The notes below the pieces were generated by a model. That model did no database searches and was not told where the DNA came from. It worked only from the letters and a program-made list of their open reading frames with translations. Shown one piece after another: positions 35,640 through 43,418 of a stretch of DNA of 64,000 nucleotides. Every line of letters begins with the position of its first letter. Position 1 is the stretch's first letter. A program made the translations under genes and the position numbers. The stretch is from JAJFJD01 sp965228425 (GTDB lineage Bacteria; Pseudomonadota; Alphaproteobacteria; UBA8366): assembly GCA_965228425.1 (NCBI GenBank), contig OZ245815.1, positions 2,480,001 to 2,544,000 of the forward strand, written 5' to 3'.

Positions 35640-35664
35640 CGCGCCCGGCATTTCGCTGGGCGCG
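35640..35664 (+). terminator. Candidate terminator hairpin after the 161-residue exported protein
   Basis: 7-bp stem CGCGCCC/GGGCGCG (35640-35646, 35658-35664) with an 11-base loop and a short T-containing tail, 53 bases after the stop codon. Confidence 0.45.
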
Positions 35665-35820
35665 TTCTGCGTTGTGCAGGGCGAACCTGCCTGCAGCGAT
35701 GGCGAATCAAGCAACGTCATCCGCCGTTCATTTCTTCGAATATAAGGATTAGGTGTCCCGACGGACCCGTTTGGGACGGCACCGCCGCCGCCCGCCATAC
35801 GGTCGCCTGATGCGAGTCGC

Positions 35821-36510
35821 CTACTGGGATTGCGGCGTATCGGTCTCGTTTGTAGAGGGGTTGCCGCCCGGCAGCAGACCGTTGTTCAAGGCCCAGATCG
35901 CCGCCTGGGTCCGGTTGCTGACATTGATCTTCCGAAGCAGACTTTTCATATGAACCTTCACCGTTGCCTCGGTGATGCTCAGCCGGTTGGCGATCAGCTT
36001 GTTCGAGTCGCCCTGCACGAGACACTGCAGGATCTGCATTTCCCGTTCGGACAAGCCGAACGTGTTGTCCGCCGGAATGTTCGCGGGCACCGCGTTCGCG
36101 ACACCGTTGACCAACAGGGCGGCCAAGTGTGTCGGGAAGACCTTCTCGCCGAGCACGACGAGCTGAAGCGAGATCAGCAACGCGTCGAGTGAGATGTCTT
36201 TCATCAAATACCCGCTGGCGCCTGCCGCCAGACAGGAGGCGAGGGTGTTGGAACACAGGTTGTCGTTGAGGATCACCACCGGCGAGTCGGGCAAGACATT
36301 GCCCAAGTGATTCAGGTCGTCAACGATATGACTGGGGTTCGACGAAAGATCGATTAGGATCAAGCCGGGCACCACGTCCGGATCGAGATCAATCGTGCCC
36401 ACGTCGTCGGCCTCGCCGATAACGTCGAACTGCGATCCGTTGAGTAGGCTCTTCAGGCCTTCGCGAAATAACTTGTTACGCCCGAAGAGGAGCGTTGCCA
36501 CCGTGTCCAT
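35821..36510 (-). CDS. LuxR/NarL-type regulator with partly degenerate receiver
   Basis: 229 residues, paralogous to 27107-27781: the two share FREGLK/FRQGLR, LQLVVLGEKVFPT/LQLVMLGEKVFPT, and a nearly identical HTH (ITEATVKVHMKSLLRKIN with NRTQAAIW). Unlike its paralogue, it keeps the phosphoacceptor Asp54 (LILIDLSS) and Lys104 (YLMKDIS), but the acidic pair is lost (LLFGRNK) and the switch Thr/Ser is Asn (ILNDN). Phosphorylation is therefore doubtful. An inverted pair of AGGATTACC sequences lies in its promoter region. It may oppose or work with the other regulators on the exported-protein genes. Confidence 0.87.
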   Translation of the reverse strand: MDTVATLLFGRNKLFREGLKSLLNGSQFDVIGEADDVGTIDLDPDVVPGLILIDLSSNPSHIVDDLNHLGNVLPDSPVVILNDNLCSNTLASCLAAGASGYLMKDISLDALLISLQLVVLGEKVFPTHLAALLVNGVANAVPANIPADNTFGLSEREMQILQCLVQGDSNKLIANRLSITEATVKVHMKSLLRKINVSNRTQAAIWALNNGLLPGGNPSTNETDTPQSQ

Positions 36511-36985
36511 CTCGATATCCCCAATAAGGATTACCCTATAAAACGATCAACCGCCTTCAATTGATCATTTAGGCTAAGGCGTTGTTATGATTGTTGTTCA
36601 TGGTAATCCTAATTTGTGACACGAAATATCGCCCGGATGGTTAAATTTAGAACTCAAGTGTCATACCTCCTTAGATACTTAATTCTGTTTATGATTAACC
36701 ACTGCGTTGTGCAATAGGCAATTCTGGTTAAAGGCGATCTAATGACGCAAAAGGGGCAGGTGCGCCTGTAACCATTTGAAATTAAATACAAAAAATAATT
36801 CAACTATATGGCGACGATGGTTAATTGATACCGTCGCAGGGTAACGAGTTGTTTACCCTCTCATGCTATCTCGTTCGAATCACCCATCAGACCCAGCCGT
36901 CGCTGGTCTGATCCACAATACCCGGCTGGTTCGATCGCGCATACGGGAGTGGCCTCCCGAGTCACGTCGCCCGTGGAGGTAAGAT
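36511..36985. other. 475-base AT-rich divergent regulatory region
   Basis: Lies between two LuxR-type regulator genes transcribed away from each other. A/T rich throughout, most strongly 36590-36830. It contains the inverted pair AGGATTACC (36527-36535) / GGTAATCCT (36602-36610). No gene supported. Confidence 0.55.
36527..36610. promoter_or_regulatory. Inverted pair of AGGATTACC motifs
   Basis: A 9-bp sequence and its exact complement, 66 bases apart, both just upstream of the LuxR-type gene at 36510. They fit two half-sites or two operators of an autoregulating protein. Confidence 0.35.
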
Positions 36986-37663
36986 GTGCGAGTCCTGATG
37001 ATCGACGATCACGGCATGTTCCGTCACGGCTTGCGCTTGACGCTGCAACAGCAGTTCGCCGATGTCGAGATTCTCGAGGCGGCGACCATCGATCAGGGCA
37101 TGGCGCTGGTGGAACAAGGCGGACCGATCGACCTGGCGCTGATCGACCTATTCCTCGCCGGCGAGGACGGGGTCGATGCCTTTCAGCGACTCCGGACCAT
37201 TTCTCCCGATACGCCTGCGGCGGCGCTCACCGCGTCCGAGGACGTGAACGACGTAAACCGGGTCATGGCGGCGGGCGCGATGGGCTATATCAAGAAAAGC
37301 TTCGGTCCCGACGTTTTGAAGAACATCATTCAACTCATCCTGTCGGGGGAGCGGTTTTATCCGGTACTACAGCCGGATGCTGCGGTTGCGGGCCCGGGCC
37401 GGCGGGACCTGGCGGAATCGGCGCGGCAACCGGCCACCGATGCAACTGTCGAACTGACTCCGCGTCAGAAAGAAATACTGCGGGGGCTGGTGAACGGCCG
37501 CTCGAATAAGGAGATCGCCCGCGACCTCAACATCATCGAGGGAACGGTGAAGGCTCATATCCGAAACATGATGGGTAAGCTCCGGGTCCGAAACCGAACG
37601 CAACTTGCCCTTATGGCGACGCGATTGGGATTTATCGATGAAGAGGGCCGCTGGCGGAACTAG
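36986..37663 (+). CDS. NarL/FixJ-family response regulator (canonical receiver)
   Basis: 225 residues, GTG start (MRVLMIDDHGMFRHGL). The receiver is complete: acidic pair Asp7-Asp8, phosphoacceptor Asp54 (ALIDLFLAGEDG), Thr82 (LTASE) and Lys103/104 (YIKKSFG). The LuxR HTH follows (LTPRQKEILRGLVNGRSNKEIARDLNIIEGTVKAH). It is the only regulator of this island that looks phosphorylatable and could connect it to a sensor kinase encoded elsewhere. It is convergent with the beta-oxidation operon, whose last gene ends 41 bases downstream. Confidence 0.93.
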   Translation: MRVLMIDDHGMFRHGLRLTLQQQFADVEILEAATIDQGMALVEQGGPIDLALIDLFLAGEDGVDAFQRLRTISPDTPAAALTASEDVNDVNRVMAAGAMGYIKKSFGPDVLKNIIQLILSGERFYPVLQPDAAVAGPGRRDLAESARQPATDATVELTPRQKEILRGLVNGRSNKEIARDLNIIEGTVKAHIRNMMGKLRVRNRTQLALMATRLGFIDEEGRWRN

Positions 37664-37703
37664 GCTCTTTCTCAATCCGGGGTCGGGATCGATCCGGAAA
37701 CGC

Positions 37704-39866
37704 CTAGACGCGGACCAGTCCTTGCCAACCGGGATCCGGCTCGGCCCGGCCCCCCGATTTTTCGACGATAGCGACCCATTTTCGGTGCAGTTCATCGGCA
37801 TCGCCCGATTGGAGATAGTGGATCGGCCCGCCGCGGAACGGCGCGAAGCCGGCGCCGAAGATGAGGCCTGCATCCAGCAGGTCGGCATCGTCGACGATCT
37901 TTTCCCGCCAACACGCGATACAGGTATCGAGCAGCGGCAAGATGAGCCGATCCTGAAGGTCGACCGAAGGGGCGGCGTTGCCCACTTTGGCTTTGACCGG
38001 TTTCCCCTTGCGATACGGGTAGAAGCCGCGTCCGGTTTTCTTGCCGAGATCGCCTTTCTCGACGAGCCGTTTGAGCGCCGCCGGCGGTTCCCACCCATCT
38101 CCGCCCGCCAGTATTTGCCCGACGTGCAGACAGATATCGAGACCGACCGCATCCGCCAGCTCTAGCGGCCCCATGGGCATGCCGAACGCCTCGGCGGCGG
38201 CATCGATCGCGGCGGGTGCGTTGCCTTCGTCGAGCAGTTCGACGGCCGCGAGAAGGTAGGGCGTGAGCACCCGGTTGACGAGGAAGCCCGGCACGCTGCG
38301 CACCGGCAGCGGCAGCTTGTCGACCTGCCGTGCGAAGGCCAGGCCGTCGTCGACTGCGGCGGCATCGGAATTCTCGCCGCGTACGACTTCCAACAGAGGC
38401 ATCTGCGCGACCGGGTTGAAGAAATGCAGCCCGATCAATCGGCCCGGCTTTTTCAGGACGGTCGCCAGGTCTTCGAGCGGAATGCTTGACGTGTTGGTCG
38501 CCAGCAGGGCGCCCGGCTTCATTTGCGGCTCCAGCGACTTGTAGAGCGTGTGTTTCAGGTCAAGGTCTTCCGGGATCGCCTCGATGATCACATCGGCATG
38601 GCGTATCCCATGCCCATCGACATCGGGGATCAGCCGGTCCATGGCGGCACGGCTTTCGCCGGGCGCCCTGAGCCGCCGTTTGAAAAGCTTGGCGGCGCGC
38701 CCGATGGCCGGGGCGATGTATTCCGCGCCTCGGTCCTGCAGGGTGACCCGCAGCCCGCGCAGGGCGCACCAGGCGGCGATATCGCCGCCCATCGTTCCGG
38801 CCCCGATGACATGGACATGTTCGAAGGGCTTCTCCGACGCTTTGCCGAGGTCTTTCAGGCGCTCGCTCAGGAAGAATACCCGAACGAGATTCTGCGCGGT
38901 GGTGCCCGTAATCAGCTCGGCGATCGATCGCGCTTCCTGGCGCATCATGCGATCGCGGAAGTCGCCATGGCGGACCCAGAGGTCGATCAGCGCGAACGGG
39001 GCGGGGTAGTGGTCGGGCCGGGCCTTCTTGCGGACCTGTGCCCGCATGATCGGCGACAGGGCCCAACGGACCGGCAAAAGATTGCTGATAGCGACCGAGA
39101 GACGCCGGCGTTTGACCCGCAGCTTGCCGCCGATGGCCATTTTCGCCGCCCGTTCGAAATGGCGCGGTTGGGTAACGGCGTCGACGATTCCCATCCGCTT
39201 GGCCGCCCGGGCACGCAGGCTGCGGCCGGTCAGCATCAGGCCCATCGCGGCGGTCCCGGGGATCAGGCGGGTCAGCCGCGCCGTTCCGCCGAGCCCCGGA
39301 TGAATACCGAGCCGGACTTCGGGCAGCCCGAGCCGTGCGTCGTCGCTGGCGATCCGGTACCGGCAGGCCAGCGCCAGTTCCAGGCCGCCGCCGAGGCAGA
39401 AGCCATGGATCAGCGCGACGGTCGGGAAGGGCAGTTTTTCGATCCGGTTCAGGACGGCATGACCGCGCAACACCAATTGCTCCACGTCATCCGGGTCCTG
39501 GAGTCGGCGAAATTCACCGACATCCGCGCCCGCGATGAACCCGTTCTCTTTGCCCGACCGGATGATGAGGCCCGACGGCTTGTCCCGGTCCAGGTCATTG
39601 AGCACCTCGTCCAGGGCCGCCAACACGTCCTTCGACAGGGTGTTGGTGCTCGCGTCCGACCGGTCGAGCGTCAGCCAATGGACGTTTTTCTCGTCCCGGT
39701 GGGCATGCCAATGGCGTGGCGTCGCGACCGTCGTGTTTTCGGCGGGCTTCGGCCCCGCTGGTTTCGATTTGACGGTCTTGATCTCGGATTGGGACGGGTT
39801 CTCCGCCGGCGTGCGCACGGTTTTCGCGCTCGACTTGCCGGTCATCCGTTTTGTTTTTGCTGCCAT
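37704..39866 (-). CDS. fadJ: Fatty-acid oxidation multifunctional protein (enoyl-CoA hydratase / 3-hydroxyacyl-CoA dehydrogenase)
   Basis: 720 residues of FadB/FadJ type. A Lys/Pro/Thr-rich N-terminal extension of about 50 residues is followed by a crotonase domain with the oxyanion segment GFCLGGGLELALACRYRIAS and LPEVRLGIHPGLGGTARL. An NAD-binding domain opens with HVIGAGTMGGDIAAW at about residue 350, and the 3-hydroxyacyl-CoA dehydrogenase C-terminal domain includes LIGLHFFNPVAQMPLLEVV. It hydrates enoyl-CoA and oxidises 3-hydroxyacyl-CoA. It begins 1 base before the thiolase stop region and is the last gene of the operon. FadJ is chosen over FadB because the thiolase partner is FadI-like; this is not certain. 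Confidence 0.93.
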   Translation of the reverse strand: MAAKTKRMTGKSSAKTVRTPAENPSQSEIKTVKSKPAGPKPAENTTVATPRHWHAHRDEKNVHWLTLDRSDASTNTLSKDVLAALDEVLNDLDRDKPSGLIIRSGKENGFIAGADVGEFRRLQDPDDVEQLVLRGHAVLNRIEKLPFPTVALIHGFCLGGGLELALACRYRIASDDARLGLPEVRLGIHPGLGGTARLTRLIPGTAAMGLMLTGRSLRARAAKRMGIVDAVTQPRHFERAAKMAIGGKLRVKRRRLSVAISNLLPVRWALSPIMRAQVRKKARPDHYPAPFALIDLWVRHGDFRDRMMRQEARSIAELITGTTAQNLVRVFFLSERLKDLGKASEKPFEHVHVIGAGTMGGDIAAWCALRGLRVTLQDRGAEYIAPAIGRAAKLFKRRLRAPGESRAAMDRLIPDVDGHGIRHADVIIEAIPEDLDLKHTLYKSLEPQMKPGALLATNTSSIPLEDLATVLKKPGRLIGLHFFNPVAQMPLLEVVRGENSDAAAVDDGLAFARQVDKLPLPVRSVPGFLVNRVLTPYLLAAVELLDEGNAPAAIDAAAEAFGMPMGPLELADAVGLDICLHVGQILAGGDGWEPPAALKRLVEKGDLGKKTGRGFYPYRKGKPVKAKVGNAAPSVDLQDRLILPLLDTCIACWREKIVDDADLLDAGLIFGAGFAPFRGGPIHYLQSGDADELHRKWVAIVEKSGGRAEPDPGWQGLVRV

Positions 39867-39867
39867 G

Positions 39868-41166
39868 CTACGCGGCCTCCATCAACAAGGCGCCACCTTG
39901 ACCGCCGCCGATGCACAGCGACGCGATCCCGCGTTTGGCGTTGCGTCGCGCCAGGACATGCAGCAGGTGGAGGGCAATCCGCGCGCCGCTGGATCCGACC
40001 GGATGGCCGATGCTGATGGCGCCGCCATCGACATTCAGGCGATCCGGATCGATCGCGCCGAGCGGGCCGTTGAGGCCGAGTTGACCCTTGCAGTAGTCGG
40101 CGTCCGTCCAGGCCGCGAGACAGGCGAGGACCTGCGCCGCGAAGGCCTCGTTGATTTCCCAGGCGTCGATATCGTCCAGGGCGTAACCGTTGCGGGTAAG
40201 GATCGGCGTCGAGGCATGTACCGGGCCAAGGCCCATCTGTGCCGGATCCAGCGCCGCCCATTCGCTATCGACGATCCGGCCCATCGGGGTCAGTCCGTGC
40301 TGCTTGACCGCGTCCTCGGACGCCAGGATGAGCCAGGCGGCGCCGTCCGTGATCTGCGAGCTGTTGCCGGGCGTCACCGTCCCGAACGGGCGCTCGAACA
40401 CTGGGCGCAGTTTCGCCAGTTTTTCAATATCGTTGTCGGGCCGGACGCCGTCGTCCTGTTCGAAATGCTTGCCGCGGGTATCGAAGATCGGCTCGATCTC
40501 CTCGAAATGACCGTCCGATTGGGCCTTCGCTGTCCGTTTATGGCTTTCCAGCGCGAAGGCGTCCATCGCTTCCCGGCTGATGGAGAACTTGTCGGCAAGG
40601 ACCTCCGCCGTCTGGCCCATGTTGAGGTTGACCACCGGGTCCGTCAGACCCTTCAGCAGCCCGATCACAGGGACCAGGAAGCCGGGGCGCCAGGCCAGGG
40701 CGGTCTTGGCTTTCGCGAGTGTGCCGCGCGCGCTGTTCAGGTCCGCGAGCCAATTCACCATACGGGCATTGAATAGGATAGGCGAATGACTCAACGCCTC
40801 GGTGCCACCGGCGAGAATCAGATCGGCGCGGTCGTCGGCGATATAGCGGGCGGCGGTCTCGACCGATTGCAGGCCCGACGCGCAATTGCGTTGCACGGTC
40901 CACGCGGTCACGCGCTCCCCGCAGCCGAGCCGCAGGGCGGCGATCCGCGCCGGATTGACCTCGTCCGCGGTCGGCGACACGCAGCCAAGAATAACCTCGT
41001 CCAACTGCTCCGGCGCGAAGGGCTGGCGCAGCAGGAGGGGACGGCCGGCGGCGACCGCGAGGTCGACCGGCGAAAAGGGCCCTGGACGGCCGCGCGCCTT
41101 TAGGAAGGGCGTGCGGCTGCCGTCGACTACATAGACAGGGCGACGGGCGGCTGCTGAGGTGCTGAT
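39868..41166 (-). CDS. fadI: Acetyl-CoA C-acyltransferase (thiolase), apparently starting at ATC
   Basis: About 432 residues when read from 41166, the length of FadI. The nucleophile is in QRNCASGLQS, the general-base region in NEAFAAQVL and ISIGHPVGSSG, and the second Cys in LCIGGGQGGA. The first normal start in frame is a TTG at 41004, which would remove 54 residues that are plainly thiolase (RPVYVVDGSRTPFLKARGR and LAVAAGRPLLLRQ). No ATG, GTG or TTG exists between that TTG and the in-frame TAA at about 41181. An ATC at 41166 gives a family-like N-terminus (STSAAARRPVYVVDG), with GGGAG about 7 bases upstream, inside the end of the fadE-like gene. It cleaves 3-ketoacyl-CoA in beta-oxidation. 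Confidence 0.88.
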   Translation of the reverse strand: MSTSAAARRPVYVVDGSRTPFLKARGRPGPFSPVDLAVAAGRPLLLRQPFAPEQLDEVILGCVSPTADEVNPARIAALRLGCGERVTAWTVQRNCASGLQSVETAARYIADDRADLILAGGTEALSHSPILFNARMVNWLADLNSARGTLAKAKTALAWRPGFLVPVIGLLKGLTDPVVNLNMGQTAEVLADKFSISREAMDAFALESHKRTAKAQSDGHFEEIEPIFDTRGKHFEQDDGVRPDNDIEKLAKLRPVFERPFGTVTPGNSSQITDGAAWLILASEDAVKQHGLTPMGRIVDSEWAALDPAQMGLGPVHASTPILTRNGYALDDIDAWEINEAFAAQVLACLAAWTDADYCKGQLGLNGPLGAIDPDRLNVDGGAISIGHPVGSSGARIALHLLHVLARRNAKRGIASLCIGGGQGGALLMEAA

Positions 41167-43397
41167 CGCTCCACTCCCTTTTTACCGATTTCCTCCGGTG
41201 CGAAGTCGTCGACCATGATGGCGGTCCGGGTCGCTTCGGCCGCATCGTCGAGAAGGGCCGACTCGGCCTTCGAAATGACACCTTGTGCCAGCCCTTCGGC
41301 GGCGGTTCGAATTTTGCGGTCGCGCAGCTTGCGTTCGACCGGTTCCGCCGCGAGAACCCGTTCCAGCGCGTGTTCCAGGCAGCCGGTGATGTCGGCCGGA
41401 TCGTGCGAGACGAAGATGCCGTCGGTCAGCCGGTCGCGGGCCTCCGACGGCGCCATCATCAAGCCGGCGCATTGTGCGGCGAGCTTGTCGGAAGGGGCCT
41501 TGCGGCGCATGCCGAGCGGAAAGACGATGGCGCGCAGCGCCCAGGCCATTGGCCGGGACGGGAAGTTGACGAGAATTTCGTCCAGCCGCCGCTGGATTTC
41601 ATATAGCGCGTTCTGGCAGCACCAGTGCAGCAGCGGTTCGTCCGCTTGCGGCCGGCCGTCATGTTCGAACCGCATCAGCACGCAGGCCATCAGATACATC
41701 TCGCTGAGGATGTCGCCGAGCCGCGCCGACAGGCTTTCGCGGCGTTTCAGGCCGCCGCCAAGCAGCACCAGTGCCGCTTCCGCGACGACCGCGAAAGACG
41801 CGCTCGCCCGGCCGAGTTGTTTGTAATAGTGCTTGGCGACGCCCGCGTCCGGCGCGCTGGCCCATTCACCGCCGGTGGCGTTGTGGAACAACGACCGCCC
41901 GATGATATTCAATTGGTGTCGGAGATGAGCGAACAACGCCTCGTCGAAGGCGTCCAGACCGGCCTCCCGGTCCGGGTCGTGGGCGGCTGCCATCTCTCGC
42001 TGCAGCCACGGATGACACCGGATCGCCCCCTGGCCGAAGATGATCATGCTGCGCGTCAGGATATTCGCGCCCTCGACCGTGATGCTGACCGGCAGCGCGT
42101 AGTAGACGTTCGCGAGGTAATTGCTCGGCCCGTTGCAGATCGCCCGGCCGCCGTGGACATCCATCGCGTCGTTGATCGTGTCGCGCAGCCGGTCTGTGGT
42201 GTGATACTTGACCACCGCCGACAGCACCGCGGGTTTCTCGCCGAGGTCGACCGCCGCCGCCGTGATCGCACGGGCGGATTCCAGCAGGTAGGCGTTGCCC
42301 GCGATCCGCGCCAACGCTTCCTGGACGCCCTCGAACTTGCCGACGGGCAAACGGAACTGCTTCCGCACCCGCGCATAAGCGCCGGTGGTGCGGGCGCAGA
42401 ATTTGGCGCCGCCGGTGCTGGCCGACGGCAAGGAGATCGAGCGGCCGGCGGCGAGGCAGTTCATCAGCATGCGCCAGCCCTGGCCGACATAGTCCTGGCC
42501 GCCGATGATCCAGTCCATCGGCATGAACACGTCAGCGCCGTGCGTCGGGCCGTTTTGGAACGCCTGGTTTGCCGGAAAGTGCCGCCGTCCGATTTCCACG
42601 CCGGGCGTATCCGTCGGCACGAGGGCGAGGGTGATGCCCAGGTCTTCCTCGTCGCCCAGCAAACCATCCGGATCGAACAACCGGAACGCGAGCCCCATGA
42701 TCGTCGCGACCGGCGCCAACGTGATGTAGCGTTTCTCCCAACTCACCCGCATGCCGAGAACGCGCTTGCCGTTGTAATCGCCGTAACAGACGATTCCCCG
42801 GTCGGGCAGGGAGGCGGCATCCGACCCGGCATCCGGGCCGGTCAGCGCGAAACAAGGGATATCCTGACCGGCGGCGAGCCGGGGCAGATAATGTTTCTTC
42901 TGGTCGTCGGAGCCGTATTCCAGCAGCAGTTCCGCCGGGCCGAGCGAGTTAGGCACCATGACGGTCACGGCGGCGGCTAGGCTGCGCGTCGAAATCTTCA
43001 TCACCACGGCGGAATGCGCGAGGGCGGAGAACCCGAGTCCCCCATGCGCCTTCGGGATGATCATGCCGAGGAATCCTTCGTCCTTGATGAACTGCCAGAT
43101 ATCCGGCGGAAGATCGCCGCGTTCCGCTGTGATCTCCCAGTCGTCGAGGCGGGCGCACAGCGCTTCGGTCGGCCCGTCGAGGAAGGCTTGTTCCTCGGCG
43201 CTTAGGGTCGGGCGGGCCAGCGCGCGCATCGACTCCCAGTCGGGGTTGCCCGAAAACAGATCGCCGTCCCACCACACCGTGCCGGCTTCGATCGCATCGC
43301 GTTCGGTGTCCGACATCGGCGGCAACACCTTGCGATACCAGTTGAGTACCGGGGCGCTGATGTATTGCCGTCGTAGTCCGTGGAGTAGACCTGCCAT
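41127..43397 (-). CDS. fadE: Acyl-CoA dehydrogenase, FadE type (DUF1974 C-terminal domain)
   Basis: 756 residues. It has the FadE layout: an N-terminal segment ending in LSAEEQAFLDGPTEALCARLDDWEI; the acyl-CoA dehydrogenase N, middle and C domains (CFALTGPDAGSDAASLPDRG, TVEGANILTRSMIIFGQGAIRCHP); and a C-terminal DUF1974-like region from about residue 540. It catalyses the first oxidation of long-chain acyl-CoA with electron transfer to ETF. It follows the fadD-like gene by 21 bases. The thiolase start lies inside its last 40 bases in another frame, implying tight translational coupling. Confidence 0.94.
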   Translation of the reverse strand: MAGLLHGLRRQYISAPVLNWYRKVLPPMSDTERDAIEAGTVWWDGDLFSGNPDWESMRALARPTLSAEEQAFLDGPTEALCARLDDWEITAERGDLPPDIWQFIKDEGFLGMIIPKAHGGLGFSALAHSAVVMKISTRSLAAAVTVMVPNSLGPAELLLEYGSDDQKKHYLPRLAAGQDIPCFALTGPDAGSDAASLPDRGIVCYGDYNGKRVLGMRVSWEKRYITLAPVATIMGLAFRLFDPDGLLGDEEDLGITLALVPTDTPGVEIGRRHFPANQAFQNGPTHGADVFMPMDWIIGGQDYVGQGWRMLMNCLAAGRSISLPSASTGGAKFCARTTGAYARVRKQFRLPVGKFEGVQEALARIAGNAYLLESARAITAAAVDLGEKPAVLSAVVKYHTTDRLRDTINDAMDVHGGRAICNGPSNYLANVYYALPVSITVEGANILTRSMIIFGQGAIRCHPWLQREMAAAHDPDREAGLDAFDEALFAHLRHQLNIIGRSLFHNATGGEWASAPDAGVAKHYYKQLGRASASFAVVAEAALVLLGGGLKRRESLSARLGDILSEMYLMACVLMRFEHDGRPQADEPLLHWCCQNALYEIQRRLDEILVNFPSRPMAWALRAIVFPLGMRRKAPSDKLAAQCAGLMMAPSEARDRLTDGIFVSHDPADITGCLEHALERVLAAEPVERKLRDRKIRTAAEGLAQGVISKAESALLDDAAEATRTAIMVDDFAPEEIGKKGVERSAPQQPPVALSM

Positions 43398-43418
43398 GTC
43401 CGACCTTCCTGGTTCCGC

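Noticed and set aside
38523..40016. 497-residue open frame antisense to the fadJ-like gene
   Set aside because: Shadow frame; the opposite strand encodes a full crotonase/dehydrogenase protein.
39868..41004. Thiolase starting at TTG 41004
   Set aside because: It would drop 54 residues of clear thiolase homology; the upstream frame is conserved as protein, and the ATC start fits better.
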